A DNA stretch of 64,000 nucleotides from Panulirus ornatus. Taxonomy: Eukaryota; Arthropoda; Malacostraca; Decapoda; Palinuridae. How positions within the stretch are numbered: position 1 is the stretch's first letter; every line of letters starts with the position of its first letter. Both the position numbers and the translations under genes were made by a program. Where the stretch lies: positions 27,687,036 to 27,751,035 of the forward strand of contig NC_092271.1 in NCBI RefSeq assembly GCF_036320965.1, read 5' to 3'. Positions 43,105 to 56,050 of this stretch are shown in pieces. Under the pieces are notes generated by a model. It was not told where the DNA came from. It worked only from the letters and a program-made list of their open reading frames with translations, and did not search any database.

Positions 43105-45028
43105 TCTACTTATTTTGCTTTGCCGCTGTCTCCCGCGTTAGCGAGGCAGTGCAAGGAAACTGATGAAAGAATGGCCCAATCCACCCACATACGCATGTAT
43201 ATACATACACGTCCACACATGCAAATATACATACCTATACATCTCAATGTATACATATATATACACACACAGACATATACATATATACACATGTACATAA
43301 TTCATAGTCTGCCTTTATTCATTCCCATCGCCACCTTGCCACACATGAAAATAACAACCCCCTCCCCCCTCATGTGTGCGAGGTAGCGCTAGGAAAAGAC
43401 AACAAAGGCCCCATTCATTCACACTCAGTCTCTAGCTGTCATGTATAATGCACGAAACCACAGCTCCCTTTCCACATCCAGGCCCCACAGAACTTTCCAT
43501 GGTTTACCCCAGACGCTTCACATGCCCTGGTTCAATCCATTGACAGCACGTCGACCCCGGTATACCAAATCGTTCCAATTCACTCTATTCCTTGCACGCC
43601 TTTCACCCTCCTGCATATTCAGGCCCCGATCACTCAAATTTTTTTTCACTCTATCTTTCCACCTCCAATTTGGTCTCCCACTTCTCCTCGTTCCCTCCAC
43701 CTCTGACACATATATCCTCTTCGTCAACCTTTCCTCACTCATTCTCTCCATGTGACCAAACCATTTCAAAACACCCTCTTCTGCTCTCTCAACCACACTC
43801 TTTTCATCACCACATATCTCTCTTACTCTATTATTACTTACTCTATCAAACCACCGTACACCACATATTGTCCTCAAACATCTCACTTCCAGCACATCCA
43901 CCCTCCTCCACACACCTCTATACATAGCCCACGCCTCGCAACCATATAACATTGTTGGAACCACTATTCCTTCAAACATACCCATTTTTGCTTTCCGAGA
44001 TAATGCTCTCGACTTCCACACATTGTTCAACGCTCCCAGAATTTTCGCCCCCTCCCCCACCCTATGATTTACTTCCGCTTCCATGGTTCCATCCACTGCC
44101 AAACACACTCCCAGATATCTAAAACACTTCACTTCCTCCAGTTTTTCTCCATTCAAACTTACATCCCAATTATCTTGACCCCCAACCCTACTGTACCTAA
44201 TAACCTTGCTCTTATTCACATTTACTCTCAACTTTCTTCTTTCACACATTTTACCAAACTCAGTCACCAGCTTCTGCAGTTTCTCACATGAATCAGCCAC
44301 CAGCGCTGTATCATCAGCGAACAACAACTGACTCACTTCCCAAGCTCTCTCATCCACAACAGACAGCATGCTTGCCCCTCTTTCCAAAACTCTTGCATTC
44401 ACCTCCCTAACAACCCCATCCATAAACAAATTAAACAACCATGGAGACATCACACACCCCTGCCGCAAACCTACATTCACTGAGAACCAATCACTTTCCT
44501 CTCTTCCTACACGTACACATGCCTTACATCCTCGATAAAAACTTTTCACTGCTTCTAACAACTTGCCTCCCACACCATATATTCTTAATACCTTCCACAG
44601 AGCATCTCTATCAACTCTATCATATGCCTTCTCCAGATCCATAAATGCTACATACAAATCCATTTGCTTTTCTAAGTATTTCTCACATACATTCTTCAAA
44701 GCAAACACCTGATCCACACATCCTCCACCACTTCTGAAACCACACTGCTCTTCCCCAATCTGATGCTCTGTACATGCCTTCACCCTCTCAATCAATACCC
44801 TCCCATATAATTTACCAGGAATACTCAACAAACTTATACCTCTGTAATTTGCCTTTGTACAATGGCACTATGCAAGCATTCCACCAATCCTCAGGCACCT
44901 CAACATGAATCATACATACATTAAATAACCTTACCAACCAGTCAACAATATAGTCACCCCCTTTTTTAACAAATTCCACTGCAATACCATCCAAACCCAC
45001 TGCCTTGCCAGCTTTCATCTTCCTTCTT
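43105..45028 (-). mobile_element. RTE-like LINE, long-3'UTR subfamily, RT to 3' end
   Basis: On the - strand it runs from '[20 protein letters not shown]' (about 45018) through the RT and C-terminal domains (stop at 43518) to the long 3' UTR with the hairpin (about 43340-43395) and the tail at 43105. It is truncated at the 5' end. Long-subfamily marks are present: 'RRSGRPNWRW', 'SDRGLNMQ' and the extra UTR cassette. Confidence 0.9.
43518..44831 (-). pseudogene. LINE reverse transcriptase, long open remnant
   Basis: 437 residues in frame: 'LSIPGKLYGRVLIERVKA', motif A 'YVAFMDLEKAYDRVD', motif B 'LRQGCVMSPWLFNLFMDG', motif C 'LLFADDTALVAD' and the C-terminal 'FGHMERMSEERLTKRIYV'. Upstream, a deletion of about 25 bp near 44850 (between 'VPLYKGK' and 'GISLLS') shifts the frame to the preceding RT part at 44812-45018. 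The active-site residues are intact, but the endonuclease is absent. Confidence 0.88.
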
Positions 45029-45044
45029 CGGCTCAGCCCTCTGT

Positions 45045-45091
45045 TTTAAATGTTACTTCACCAAGGCAGGAAATGGCGAATATGTATGAAA

Positions 45092-45092
<1 letters not shown>
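45045..45092 (+). repeat. SINE 3' tail scrap
   Basis: 'aggcaggaaatggcgaatat' then 'gtatgaaag' matches a degraded sense SINE tail, followed at once by (TA)n. Confidence 0.55.
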
Positions 45093-45313
<221 letters not shown>

Positions 45314-45317
45314 TTAT

Positions 45318-45770
45318 TTATTTTGCTTTGTCACTGTCTCCCGCATTTGCGAGGTAGCGCAAAGAAACAGAAGAAAGAAATGGCCCAACCCACCCCCATA
45401 CACATGTATATACACACACGTCCACACACGCAAACATACACACCCATACATCTCTATGTACACATATATATACACACACAGACACATACATATATACCCA
45501 TGCACACAATTCACACTGCCTGCCTTTATTCATTCCCATCGCCACCTCGCTACACGTGGAATAACAACCCCCTCCCCCCTTATGTGTGCGAGGTAGTGCT
45601 AGGAAAAGACAACAAAGGCCCCATTTGTTCACACTCAGTCTCTAGCTGTCATGTAATAATGCACTAAAACCACAGCTCCCTTTCCACATCCAGGCCCCAC
45701 AGAACTTTCCATGGTTTACCCCAGACGCTTCACATGCCCTGGTTTTGGGAGCTGTGGTTTTGGTGCATTA
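45318..45770 (-). mobile_element. LINE 3' UTR only (long subfamily), with a short inverted copy at its end
   Basis: 45318-45738 is an antisense long-type 3' UTR with its tail and hairpin (45540-45597). At 45740-45770 the segment 'gggagctgtggttttggtgc' occurs in the opposite orientation to its own copy at 45650-45685, making an inverted repeat. No coding part is left. Confidence 0.85.
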
Positions 45771-45789
45771 TACATATATATATATATAT

Positions 45790-46022
45790 TATCCCTGGGG
45801 ATAGGGGAGAAAGAATACTTCCCACGTATTCCCTGCGTGTCGTAGAAGGCGACTAAAAGGGGAGGGAGCGGGGGGCTGGAAATCCTCCCCTCTCAATTTT
45901 TTTTAATTTTCCAAAAGAAGGAACAGAGAAGGGGGCCAGGTGAGGATATTTCCTCAGTGGCCCAGTTCTCTGTTCTTAACGCTACCTCGCTAACGCGGGA
46001 AATGGCGAATAGTTTAAAAAAA

Positions 46023-46040
<18 letters not shown>
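45790..46040 (+). mobile_element. SINE-like element, full length
   Basis: Runs from 'ATCCCTGGGGATAGGGGAGA' to 'CTACCTCGCTAACGCGGG', 'AAATGGCGAATAG' and an A-run, flanked by (TA)n on both sides (45768-45789 and 46041-46067). This copy is close to the apparent consensus. Confidence 0.92.
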
Positions 46041-46067
<27 letters not shown>

Positions 46068-49000
46068 TGATTGTGTGTATAACATATATTAATCAAAGAG
46101 AAATCTACATAGTCTAATTCTTTAAAAACTTGAAAAAGTCAGTATCTAAAGTGAACATGCAATACTGGTAAGAAGCTCCAGCTACTTGCAGTTCTTTAAT
46201 AAGGTCATGCACTTTACCTATTGCCCATGCTTATTATTGTAACAGAATTTCTAAGCATCTTGTTTACCTAGTAGATGCATGTTTCCACAGACCATGATTA
46301 TAGTAATAATTCTATGTTTTACCATAACTCAAATGGGATAATTTATTACTAAAAAAGTAGTTGCTTTAGTATTAATATTACCAAATTTACTTAGAACATC
46401 AAATATAATCTCACACTGAATGAGTGATAAGAGATTTCAAGGACTTACAGGATTATGCTGTATACAATTTGATTTGACTTCAGGACTGTCAGAAAATTCA
46501 GTTTAGGGTAAATATTTACAAATCATATCAACTTTTTATTGACTATGGTCTGGATATATCAGTGAACAAGATTGCTCAAAGTCTGTTGAAGCATGCTGCT
46601 AAACTGCTCAAATAGCATACCTGATACTAAGAAATCATTTACCTGATAACCGCCACCTTGAGAATATGGAATTTATTTTTCATTTACAGAAGACATATAA
46701 TTTAATGTAAAGAAGAAAGTAAAACTCATTAAACAATAGTTATTACACAGAAAAATAAAATGAAAAGTTATTTTCCAAATAGACTTCTGCTTTGGGATAT
46801 CAGATGGGTTACATAAGCCTTACTTCAACAATGAAAAAAAAGGAGAAATGCATACTATCACAAATATCCACATTAAGTCTTAATTCTGACATCCTAACTG
46901 TCTAAACAAACTATTGATTTATTATCATACAGAATTTGAAAAACTTAACTTCATTTCTGTACACATAGCAAAGCTAATATTATGAACAACAAACTAAACT
47001 AAGTTCTAGTGCATCTGGTATTGTAAATTTAAGAAACAGCACAACATATTGCGCTGCAACATCTAATTAGTAGTCATAAAAAGTCTAAAAGATAAGTACA
47101 AGGTTCTCTATTTCTTTCATAATATAATTGCACAGCAATCCAAAATAGATATGAAACATATGTAAATCACAGCAAATGTGAAGACCCTAAGCTCACAAAA
47201 TCCATGAAAATTTTAAAATATAATGGTTAGTATTCTATAAAACTATTATACATTTTATGACGGAGAAACTCATCTCCTTTACTCTCAAATCTAAAATTTT
47301 CTGAAGTGTTTTGTATGCTTCAAACCTCTAAATTCACCATCAGTATGTAAATTAAAACCAAATGAGAATAAAATAGCCCCACTTAAAGGAGCATAATATA
47401 TCTACAGTAACAAATTGTATGTTACAAACTTGCTTCCATGCATCTTTGAAACCTGGCCCTCTTTCTGGCCACTTGTTTCCTATTAGTTATGGCTCAGATC
47501 TATATAACTATAATCATTCAATTCAACCTTTGCGAATGTCATATGATATATTACAACATCAATTTTAATCAACTTTGAAAGTTGGCCATCTTAGGCCCCT
47601 TTTATAAATAAACAGTAAAGAGCAGAGCCTCTAAATTCATACCTGACTTGTATTTTGATATAAGTATCACTGGCCCATTATTTTACAACAATCAGAGAAT
47701 TGAACCTACATCAAAGCACTGAAACCAACTATTTACAAATTATTGGTGACAATAACTTTGCCATACCATATTACAATTGCAAAATTTTGGCATCCGTATA
47801 AAAAGAATAAGCAGAAATTGAAATAGAATAGATTGTTACTAATTTCTCTATATTTCTTTGCATGTCTCCAGTGGAATAAAGTTTGCCAACCACAACCTTT
47901 ATATTCATATAATTCTAAATGCAATACTGTTTCAGATCATCATGCAGTAAGAGTACACATTTCACACCTACCCATATGTGTAACATACATAATCATAAAT
48001 CTGAGTGCAGCAATACATTTTCAAGGTATACAATTTGCTTTGATTGGTATAGAGGAAAACATTTTAGCTGCTAATCTTTATTAGAAAAGATACAAAGCAT
48101 ACTACAAAAGTACCAAAAATACTCTCTACCAAAAAGTTTACAGAAATGGAATATTCTTTCTCTATACACAATGAGTACAAATTCAAGGCCCCAACTCACA
48201 ATTTTACAAATACATGGAAGGCATAAAGATCACAGATGTTTTGATACAAGTAACTTCAGTAATTCGTTGTGCATAATTACACCATGACTTCTCACAGTGA
48301 ATCAAATTACAATTTTCCCTATATCTCACTCTAATAATCTGTCTATTTGAATCTGAAAGCTTTAAAAAAAAATCTAAGGATGTGAATTATCACAAAGACT
48401 GAAATGGAAGAACAAAACATATATTAATGCATACTAGCAGTAAAATATGAAATATGATACTCACCGGAATTCATGAAATTAGATCAAAATAGACTTAGTG
48501 TACCTATAGAAAATTAATATTGTCATAAGATTAAATACCACAGATAATGACCACTACTTTAATAGCATTCTAAATCTTTGTAAGACCATAATATACATTG
48601 AATGATAAAGTACTGGTAATTCTCAACATGAAGTATAAATGTAATGTCTAAGACTATATGAAATAATTCTAAAGCAGGACATTTCTTGAAAATGGTGTTC
48701 ATTGATACTTTCTTTAATGACAAGATTCAAAGTTCACTATTTTTTTTTATAAAGAGTACATGAATAACCACTGAGGAATCACTGCATAATCAATATCTTT
48801 ATGTTAGCTAGGATGGGTGGACAAGAAGTATGACAAATATAACATGAAGTAATGCATTGGTTTAGATACTGAAATCATTTTAAGACCACATCAAATCAGT
48901 AAGCAATACCTTTTTCACATATGGTAAGGGGTACACCCTCGGACCTGTAATACTACCAAATTAATTTTCAAACCATTATAAGAATTGTGAATGACATGTG

Positions 49001-49703
49001 AGTAGATGCTAGAGGTCCCATCTCCCTCTGGTAAAGATATCCATTAATAATACATGTCTTAATCTGCTTGTACATGGTTTTCTTAATGAACATCCAACAG
49101 AAAACTTATGCTGGTACACAAGGATGAAGTACACATTCAAATGTTTGAAAATTAACTATGTTTATGGATCTAATGGGATGTTTCATGGTTTGACATGCAA
49201 ACCAACCTTTTGCAGATGATAACTCAAAATAGAAGTAAATCAATATTTTCTATGAAGTAAATTAATATTTTCTATTACCAGAAAAGGTAAACCCCAAAAC
49301 AGTGTCACGAATCGACAACCACCATAATAATTTACATGCAAGCAGCAGTGTATATCTCACCAAATTCATTGTTATGGTAAAGATCTACTATCTGGTGGAT
49401 ATCATATCAAAGAGCAGTCATTTCTTAATCAAAACATGTAAAACACAAAGTAAGAAAAAAGTGTCACAAATCAATACCTAACTTTAAGCAAACATTTCTG
49501 CACTGTCAGCAAACTCACTGTTATGATGAAATTGTTATAACATTTACTATCTGGTGTTAGTATCATCATGGAGAATAATCTATGAAAAAACATTTGAAAA
49601 AGAATGTAAGATCGAAAGCAGCATCACAAATTAATAATCAAACATCCACAAAAGACCTGAATAACACCAGGATTCTTTAATGCAAATTGGCCCTCAGGTA
49701 AGT

Positions 49704-49708
<5 letters not shown>
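46068..49708. other. Gene-free stretch, nothing recognised
   Basis: AT-rich DNA without members of the repeat families seen elsewhere and without coding signatures. If 58582-59052 belongs to the same gene as 34662, it is intronic. Confidence 0.6.

Positions 49709-49770
<62 letters not shown>
49709..49770. repeat. (TA)n microsatellite
   Basis: A TA run on the tail side of an antisense SINE. Confidence 0.95.
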
Positions 49771-49772
<2 letters not shown>

Positions 49773-50006
49773 TTTTTTTCTTTCAAACTATTCGCCATTT
49801 CCCGCATTAGCGAGGTAGCGTTAAGAACAGAGGACTGGGCCTTTGAGGGAATACCCTCACCTGGCCCAATTCTCTGTTCCTTCTTTTGGAAAATTAAAAA
49901 AAAACGAGAGGGGAGGATTTCCAGCCCCCCGCTCCCTCCCCTTTTAGTCGCCTTCTACGACACGCAGGGAATACGTGGGAAGTATTCTTTCTCCCCTATC
50001 CCCAGG

Positions 50007-50008
<2 letters not shown>
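49771..50008 (-). mobile_element. SINE-like element, full length
   Basis: Antisense copy with tail 'cgccatttcccgcattagcg' and head 'cccctatccccagggaatat'. It has (TA)n on both sides, the second run (50009-50070) leading into a LINE poly(A) tail. Confidence 0.92.
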
Positions 50009-50070
<62 letters not shown>

Positions 50071-50078
<8 letters not shown>

Positions 50079-51472
50079 TTTTGCTTTGTCGCTGTCTCCC
50101 GCGTTTGCGAGGTAGCGCAAGGAAACAGAGGAAAGAAATGGCCCACCCCCCCCATACACATGTATATACATACGTCCACACACGCAAATATACATACCTA
50201 CACAGCTTTCCATGGTTTACCCCAGACGCTTCACATGCCTTGATTCAATCCACTGACAGCACGTCAACCCCGGTATACCACATCGCTCCAATTCACTCTA
50301 TTCCTTGCCCTCCTTTCACCCTCCTGCATGTTCAGGCCCCGATCACACAAAATCTTTTTCACTCCATCTTTCCACCTCCAATTTGGTCTCCCTCTTCTCC
50401 TCGTTCCCTCCACCTCCGACACATATATTCTCTTGGTCAATCTTTCCTCACTCATTCTCTCCATGTGCCCGAACCGTTTCAAAACACCCTCTTCTGCTCT
50501 CTCAACCACGCTCTTTTTATTTCCACACATCTCTCTTACCCTTACGTTACTTACTCGATCAAACCACCTCACACCACATATTGTCCTCAAACATCTCATT
50601 TCCAGCACATCCATCCTCCTGCGCACAACTCTATCCATAGCCCACGTCTCGCAACCATACAACATTGTTGGAACCACTATTCCTTCAAACATACCCATTT
50701 TTGCTTTCCGAGATAATGTTCTCGACTTCCACACATTCTTCAAGGCTCCCAGAATTTTCGCCCCCTCCCCCACCCTATGATCCACTTCCGCTTCCATGGT
50801 TCCATCCGCTGCCAGATCCACTCCCAGATATCTAAAACACTTCACTTCCTCCAGTTTTTCTCCATTCAAACTCACCTCCCAATTGAAGGGGAAGAGCAGT
50901 GTGGTTTCAGGAGTGGTAGAGGATGTGTGGATCAGGTGTTTGCTTTGAAGAATGTATGTGAGAAATACTTAGAAAAGCAAATGGATTTGTATGTAGCATT
51001 TATGGATCTGGAGAAGGCATATGATAGAGTTGATAGAGATGCTCTGTGGAAGGTATTAAGAATATATGGTGTGGGAGGCAAGTTGTTAGAAGCAGTGAAA
51101 AGTTTTTATCGAGGATGTAAGGCATGTGTACGTGTAGGAAGAGAGGAAAGTGATTGGTTCTCAGTGAATGTAGGTTTGCGGCAGGGGTGTGTGATGTCTC
51201 CATGGTTGTTTAATTTGTTTATGGATGGGGTTGTTAGGGAGGTGAATGCAAGAGTTTTGGAAAGAGGGGCAAGTATGAAGTCTGTTGGGGATGATAGAGC
51301 TTGGGAAGTGAGTCAGTTGTTGTTCGCTGATGATACAGCGCTGGTGGCTGATTCATGTGAGAAACTGCAGAAGCTGGTGACTGAGTTTGGTAAAGTGTGT
51401 GAAAGAAGAAATTTAAGAGTAAATGTGAATAAGAGCAAGGTTATTAGGTACAGTAGGGTTGAGGGTCAGTCA
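50071..51472 (-). mobile_element. RTE-like LINE (short UTR) with 5' inversion (twin priming)
   Basis: The antisense part, 50071-50886, runs from the poly(T) and tail to the codons for 'NWEVSLNGEKLEEVKC'. At about 50887 the orientation flips: 50888-51472 is sense on the + strand and covers the directly upstream LINE segment, 'GEEQCGFRSGRGCVDQ' through RT motifs A, B and C to 'SKVIRYSRVEGQ'. The two parts are contiguous in the element with at most a few bases lost. This is the expected product of twin priming on a - strand insertion. Any target-site duplication is hidden in the TA arrays. Confidence 0.88.
50888..51470 (+). pseudogene. LINE reverse transcriptase core (inverted 5' segment)
   Basis: An open frame of about 195 residues with motif A 'AFMDLEKAYDRVD', motif B 'LRQGCVMSPWLF' and motif C 'FADD'. 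It is flipped relative to its own 3' part, so no joined protein can be made. Reading continues into (TA)n as IYIY repeats, which is not real coding. Confidence 0.85.
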
Positions 51473-51474
51473 TA

Positions 51475-51549
<75 letters not shown>
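51473..51549. repeat. (TA)n microsatellite between two LINE insertions
   Basis: A TA run separating the twin-primed copy from the next sense LINE. Confidence 0.95.
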
Positions 51550-51551
<2 letters not shown>

Positions 51552-52782
51552 AGGATGTAAGGCATGTGTACATGTAGGAAGAGAAGAAAGTGATTGGTTC
51601 TCAGTGAATATAAGTTTGTGGCAGAGGTGTGTGATGTCTCCATGGTTGTTTAATTTGTTTATGGATGGGGTTGTTAGGGATGTGAATGCAAGAGTTTTGG
51701 AAAGAGGGGCAAGTATGCAGTCTGTTGTGGATGAGAGAGCTTGGGAAGTGAGTCAGCTGTTGGTCGCTGATGATACAGTGCTGGTGGCTGATTCATGTGA
51801 GAAACTGCAGAAGCTGGTGACTGAGTTTGGTAAAGTGTGTGAAAGAAGAAAGTTGAGAGAATGAGAATAAGAGCAAGGTTATTAGGTACGACAGGGTTGA
51901 GGGTCAAGTCAACTGGGAGGTAAGTTTGAATGGAGAAAAACTGGAGGAAGTGAAGTGTTTTAGATATCTGGGAGTGGATTCGGCAGTGGATGAAACCATG
52001 GAAGCGGAAGTGAATCATAGGGTGGGGGAGGGGGCGAAAATTCTGGGAGCCTTGAAGAATGTGTGGAAGTCGAGAACATTATCTCAGAAAGCAAAAATGG
52101 GTATGTTTGAAGGAATAGTGGTTCCAACAATATTGTATGGTTGCGAGGCATGAGTTATGCGAAGGAGGGTGGATGTGCTGGAAATGAGATGTTTGAGGAC
52201 AATATGTGGTGTGAAGTGGTTTGATCGAGTAAGTAATAACAGGGTAAGAGAGATGTGTGGTAATAAAAAGAGTGTGGTCGAGAGAGCAGAAAAGGGTGTT
52301 TTGAAATGGTTTGGTCACATAGAGAGAATGAGTGAGGAAAGATTGACCAAGAGGATATATGTGTCAGAGGTGGAGAGAACGAGGAGAAGTGGGAGACCAA
52401 ATTGGAGGAGGAAAGATGGAGTGAAAGAGATTTTGAGTGATCGGGGCCTGAACATGCAGGAGGGTGAAAGGTGCGCAAGGAATAGAGTGAATTGGAACGA
52501 TGTGGTATACCGGGGTCGATGTGCTGTCAATGGACTGAACCAGGGCATGTGAAGCGTCTGGGGTAAACCATGGAAAGTTCTGTGGGGCCTGGATGTGGAA
52601 AGGGAGCTGTGCTTTCGGTGCATTATTACATAACAGCTAGAGACTGAGTTTGAACGAAATGGGGCCTTTGTTGTCTTTTCCTAGCGCTACCTTGCACACA
52701 TGAGGGGGAAGGGGGGTTGTTATTCCATGTGTGGCGAGGTGGCGATGGGAATGATTAAAGGCAGACAGTATGAATTATGTAC

Positions 52783-52835
<53 letters not shown>

Positions 52836-53003
52836 TGTGTGTGTATATATATGTATACATTGAGATGTATAGGTATGTATATATGCGTGTGTGGACATGT
52901 ATGTATATACATGTGTATGTGGGTGGCTTGGGCCATTCTTTCGTCTGTTTCCTTGTGCTACCTCGCTAACGCGGGAGACAGTGACAAAGCAAAATAATAA
53001 TAA
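51550..53003 (+). mobile_element. RTE-like LINE, long-3'UTR subfamily, 5'-truncated
   Basis: It starts at the RT segment 'RGCKACVRVGREESDWF' (degenerate) and runs through motif C (here 'LLVADDTVL'), the C-terminal domain and the long 3' UTR with hairpin (52685-52742) and a (TA)n run (52785-52832), to the tail at 53003. Frames break at about 51862 and 52150. It carries the 'RRSGRPNWR' and 'SDRGLNMQ' marks of the long subfamily. Confidence 0.88.
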
Positions 53004-53035
53004 ACATATATATATTATTTATTTATTTATATTCA

Positions 53036-54273
53036 TTATACTTTGTCGCTGTCTCCCGCGTTTGCGAGGTAGCGCAAGGAAACAGACGAAAGAAATGGCC
53101 CACCCCCCCCATACACATGTATATACATACGTCCACACACACAAATATACATACCTGCACAGCTTTCCATGGTTCACCCCAGACGCCTCACATGCCTTGA
53201 TTCAATCCACTGACAGCACGTCAACCCCGGTATACCACATCGCTCCAATTCACTCTATTCCTTGCCCTCCTTTCACCCTCCTGCATGTTCAGGCCCCGAT
53301 CACACAAAATCTTTTTCACTCCATCTTTCCACCTCCAATTTGGTCTCCCTCTTCTCCTCGTTCCCTCCACCTCCGACACATATATCCTCTTGGTCAATCT
53401 TTCCTCACTCATCCTCTACATGTGCCCAAACCACTTCAAAACACCCTCTTCTGCTCTCTCAACCACGCTCTTTTTATTTCCACACATCTCTCTTACCCTC
53501 ACGTTACTCACTCGATCAAACCACCTCACACCACACATTGTCCTCAAACATCTCATTTCCAGCACATCCATCCTCCTGCGCACAACTCTATCCATAGCCC
53601 ACGCCTCGCAACCATACAACATTGTTGGAACCACTATTCCTTCAAACATACCCATTTTTGCTTTCCGAGATAATGTTTTCGACTTCCACACATTCTTCAA
53701 GGCCCCCAGAATTTTCGCCCCCTCCCCCACCCTATGATCCACTTCCGTTTCTATGGTTCCATCCGCTGCCAGATCCACTCCCAGATATCTAAAACACTTC
53801 ACTTCCTCCAGTTTTTCTCCATTCAAACTCACCTCCCAATTGACTTGACCCTCAACCCTACTGTACCTGATAACCTTGCTCTTATTCACATTTACTCTTA
53901 ACTTTCTTCTTCCACACACTTTACCAAACTCAGTCACCAGCTTCTGCAGTTTCTCACATGAATCAGCCACCAGCGCTGTATCATCAGCAAACAACAACTG
54001 ACTCACTTCCCAAGCTCTCTCATCCCCAACAGACTTCATACTTGCCCCTCTTTCCAAAACTCTTGCATTTACCTCCCTAACAACCCCATCCATAAACAAA
54101 TTAAACAACCATGGAGACATCACACACCCCTGCCACAAACCTACATTCACTGAGAACCAATCACTTTCCTCTCTTCCTACACGTACACATGCCTTACATC
54201 CTCGATAAAAACTTTTCACTGCTTCTAACAACTTTCCTCCCACACCATATATTCTTAATACCTTCCACAGAGC
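53036..54273 (-). mobile_element. RTE-like LINE, short-3'UTR subfamily, 5'-truncated
   Basis: On the - strand it runs from 'ALWKVLRIYGVGGKLLEA' (54273) to the tail at 53040. The frame is open from there to a stop at 53416 ('HM' then TAG in place of 'HMERM') and continues beyond it to 53221. RT motif B reads 'LWQGCVMSP' and motif C 'FADD' is intact. It abuts the Tigger-like element. Confidence 0.9.
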
Positions 54274-55377
54274 ATTGGTGATATATATATATCACCAATT
54301 TTCCGCCACTCTGGTTTCAATGCCTTACTGGATTAACCATTTTGCCAGACCAACCATGGTCACATAATAATAATTCATCAACACACCTCTAACCTACTAA
54401 TTATACATCTCCCATGTGCATAAAGTATACTATGGGCTGCTAGAAATTTAAATTAAACAAATATGAAATGTTTGAGCACCCTAAGATGGTAAGTCTGTCC
54501 TCAAATTGTTTGAATCCTGTGTGATCTTATTTATCTTCTGGTGTTAGTGTTTTCCTGGGTGTACATCACCAGAATAATGCAGTTTTGTCCGCATTATACA
54601 CCTGCTCAGAACTGAGGTGCTCATCACCTATGAGTTTCGCAAATTTGTCCACATACTCGGCAGCTCCTTCATGGTTTGCAGACCACTTTTCTCCATATAC
54701 TTTATTCAAGGAAATTCCATGATACTTCTTGAATCTTTGAAGTCATCCTTCACTACAGTCATGCTCATTTTGTAATTTAAGTTCTTTATGGAACAACTAA
54801 GCCTAGTCCATTATCATGCTACCAGACAAGTCCACTCCATCACTCCAATGCTGTCAAAACCATTCCATCATCACTCGATCATGTTCAATACTCTTGCCAT
54901 CTTTCATAGTTTTTCTAATCATCACTTGCTTCCTGGAATCGCTGTCTGCATAGAATTTCAATATTTTCTCCCTCTGCTTCTTTATATCATGAACGGTTGA
55001 TGAACCAATACTGCAGATGTCACACAGCTTACACACCGAAACACCACGGTCCATTTTTTTCAACAGTTCTACTTTATCTTGGATCGATACTGACTGGTGT
55101 TTACATTGGACAATACGACTGAGACTCTCATATGTCTTAGAGGCCATAGCTAGTGTTAAATATAAGCAAAATAAGCTATCTCACAGAATTGCGGTATCAC
55201 CACCAAGTGCAGTGTAAAGAATGTAAATAAGCGTGCCCTATGCACAACACCTTCTGTGACCACCCAATAAACTAGTCTGGTAGCCGCGGTAATTTCAAGT
55301 TCCTTAATGTAATTTTGTCCGGACTAAAGGGGGTGCCAAACCATCAGTTGCCGGAAAATCAGTGGTGCACCTGTATA
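54274..55377 (-). mobile_element. Tigger/pogo-like DNA transposon relic
   Basis: The left end (54293 on: 'caccaattttccgcca' then 'ctctggttt') and the reverse complement of the right end (55342-55368: 'caccactgattttccggcaa' then 'ctgatggttt') are similar terminal inverted repeats next to TA-rich DNA. Inside is a - strand transposase pseudogene. 54274-54299 is a 26-bp perfect palindrome centred on TA repeats. Total length is about 1.1 kb, shorter than an intact element, so part of the transposase gene is missing. Confidence 0.75.
54430..55147 (-). pseudogene. Tigger/jerky-like transposase, broken
   Basis: It starts 'MASKTYESLSRIVQCKHQ', followed by a CENP-B-type helix-turn-helix ('QDKVELLKKMDRGVSVCKLC', 'IGSSTVHDIKKQREKIL'). 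After 'VMMEWF' come stop codons, then recognisable pieces: 'GISLNKVYGEKWSANHEGA', 'EQVYNADKTALFW' (first Asp of the DDE triad) and 'TGFKQFEDRLTILGCSN'. At least four in-frame stops were seen and the C-terminal catalytic part is absent. The family call rests on the HTH and the NADKTALFW motif of the pogo/Tigger group. Confidence 0.82.
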
Positions 55378-55379
55378 TA

Positions 55380-55610
55380 GTGAATTGGAACAATGTGGTA
55401 TACTGGGGTCAACGTGCTGTCAATGGACTGAACCAGGGCAAGTGAAATGACCAGGGTAAACCATGGAAAAGTCTGTGGAGCCTGGATGTAGATTGGGAGC
55501 TGTGGTTTCAGTACACATGAGAACGAGAGAGTGAGTGCAAGTGGATGTGGCCTCTATTTCAGAATATAAACAGACTGACGAAGTGACAGATAAACAAAAA
55601 AAAGATGGAG
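55380..55610 (+). repeat. Decayed RTE-like LINE 3' UTR
   Basis: The sequence 'gaattggaacaatgtggtat' onward follows the end of the LINE ORF and the start of its 3' UTR, ending near 'agactgacgaagtgacag'. Orientation is opposite to the LINE at 53036-54273, so the Tigger-like element did not simply split one LINE. Confidence 0.65.
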
Positions 55611-55929
55611 AATCCGGCTCAGTCTTTATTCAATCCTAAACAAATTACTAGGAGGTCTCTTAAGCTTCCAGAAATCTAAAATAAAATCCTCACACTGTTA
55701 TATTCTAAGAAGGGGTTCTCCTTGACACTTTTAATGTAAGATATGTACTGTGCAAACAAAAATCATCCCAGTTTATCGAGTGTTACATAACTCATTACTG
55801 AACAAGTCTCATGTTAACTTGGATTAATTACAACTAAAATTCTATCAATCAAAACTGGTCCTAATATTCACAACAAATGTTATCCCTACCTACCAACCTA
55901 TATAAAAGTGTGCCATACAGCTATAAGGT

Positions 55930-56050
55930 GAATATAGAGAAGTCAAGGAGTTCCAGGAGGGAACAGGCATCAGAGATATAAATACATATGGATACAGATA
56001 GATTCAAGGAGTTCCAAGAGGGAACAGGCATCAGAGATATAGATGCAGAT
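55930..56050 (+). repeat. R3 repeat 3' end, in tandem
   Basis: 'gaacaggcatcagagatata' occurs at about 55963 and again at about 56022, each preceded by 'aaggagttcca.gaggg'. It is a two-copy tandem of the R3 terminal segment. Confidence 0.65.

Noticed and set aside
47733..48084. Overlapping short frames on both strands
   Set aside because: No domain and no splice context; ordinary AT-rich chance frames.
51477..51577. Reading the RT frame at 50888 on through (TA)n into the next LINE
   Set aside because: The two parts come from separate insertions, and the bridge is microsatellite.
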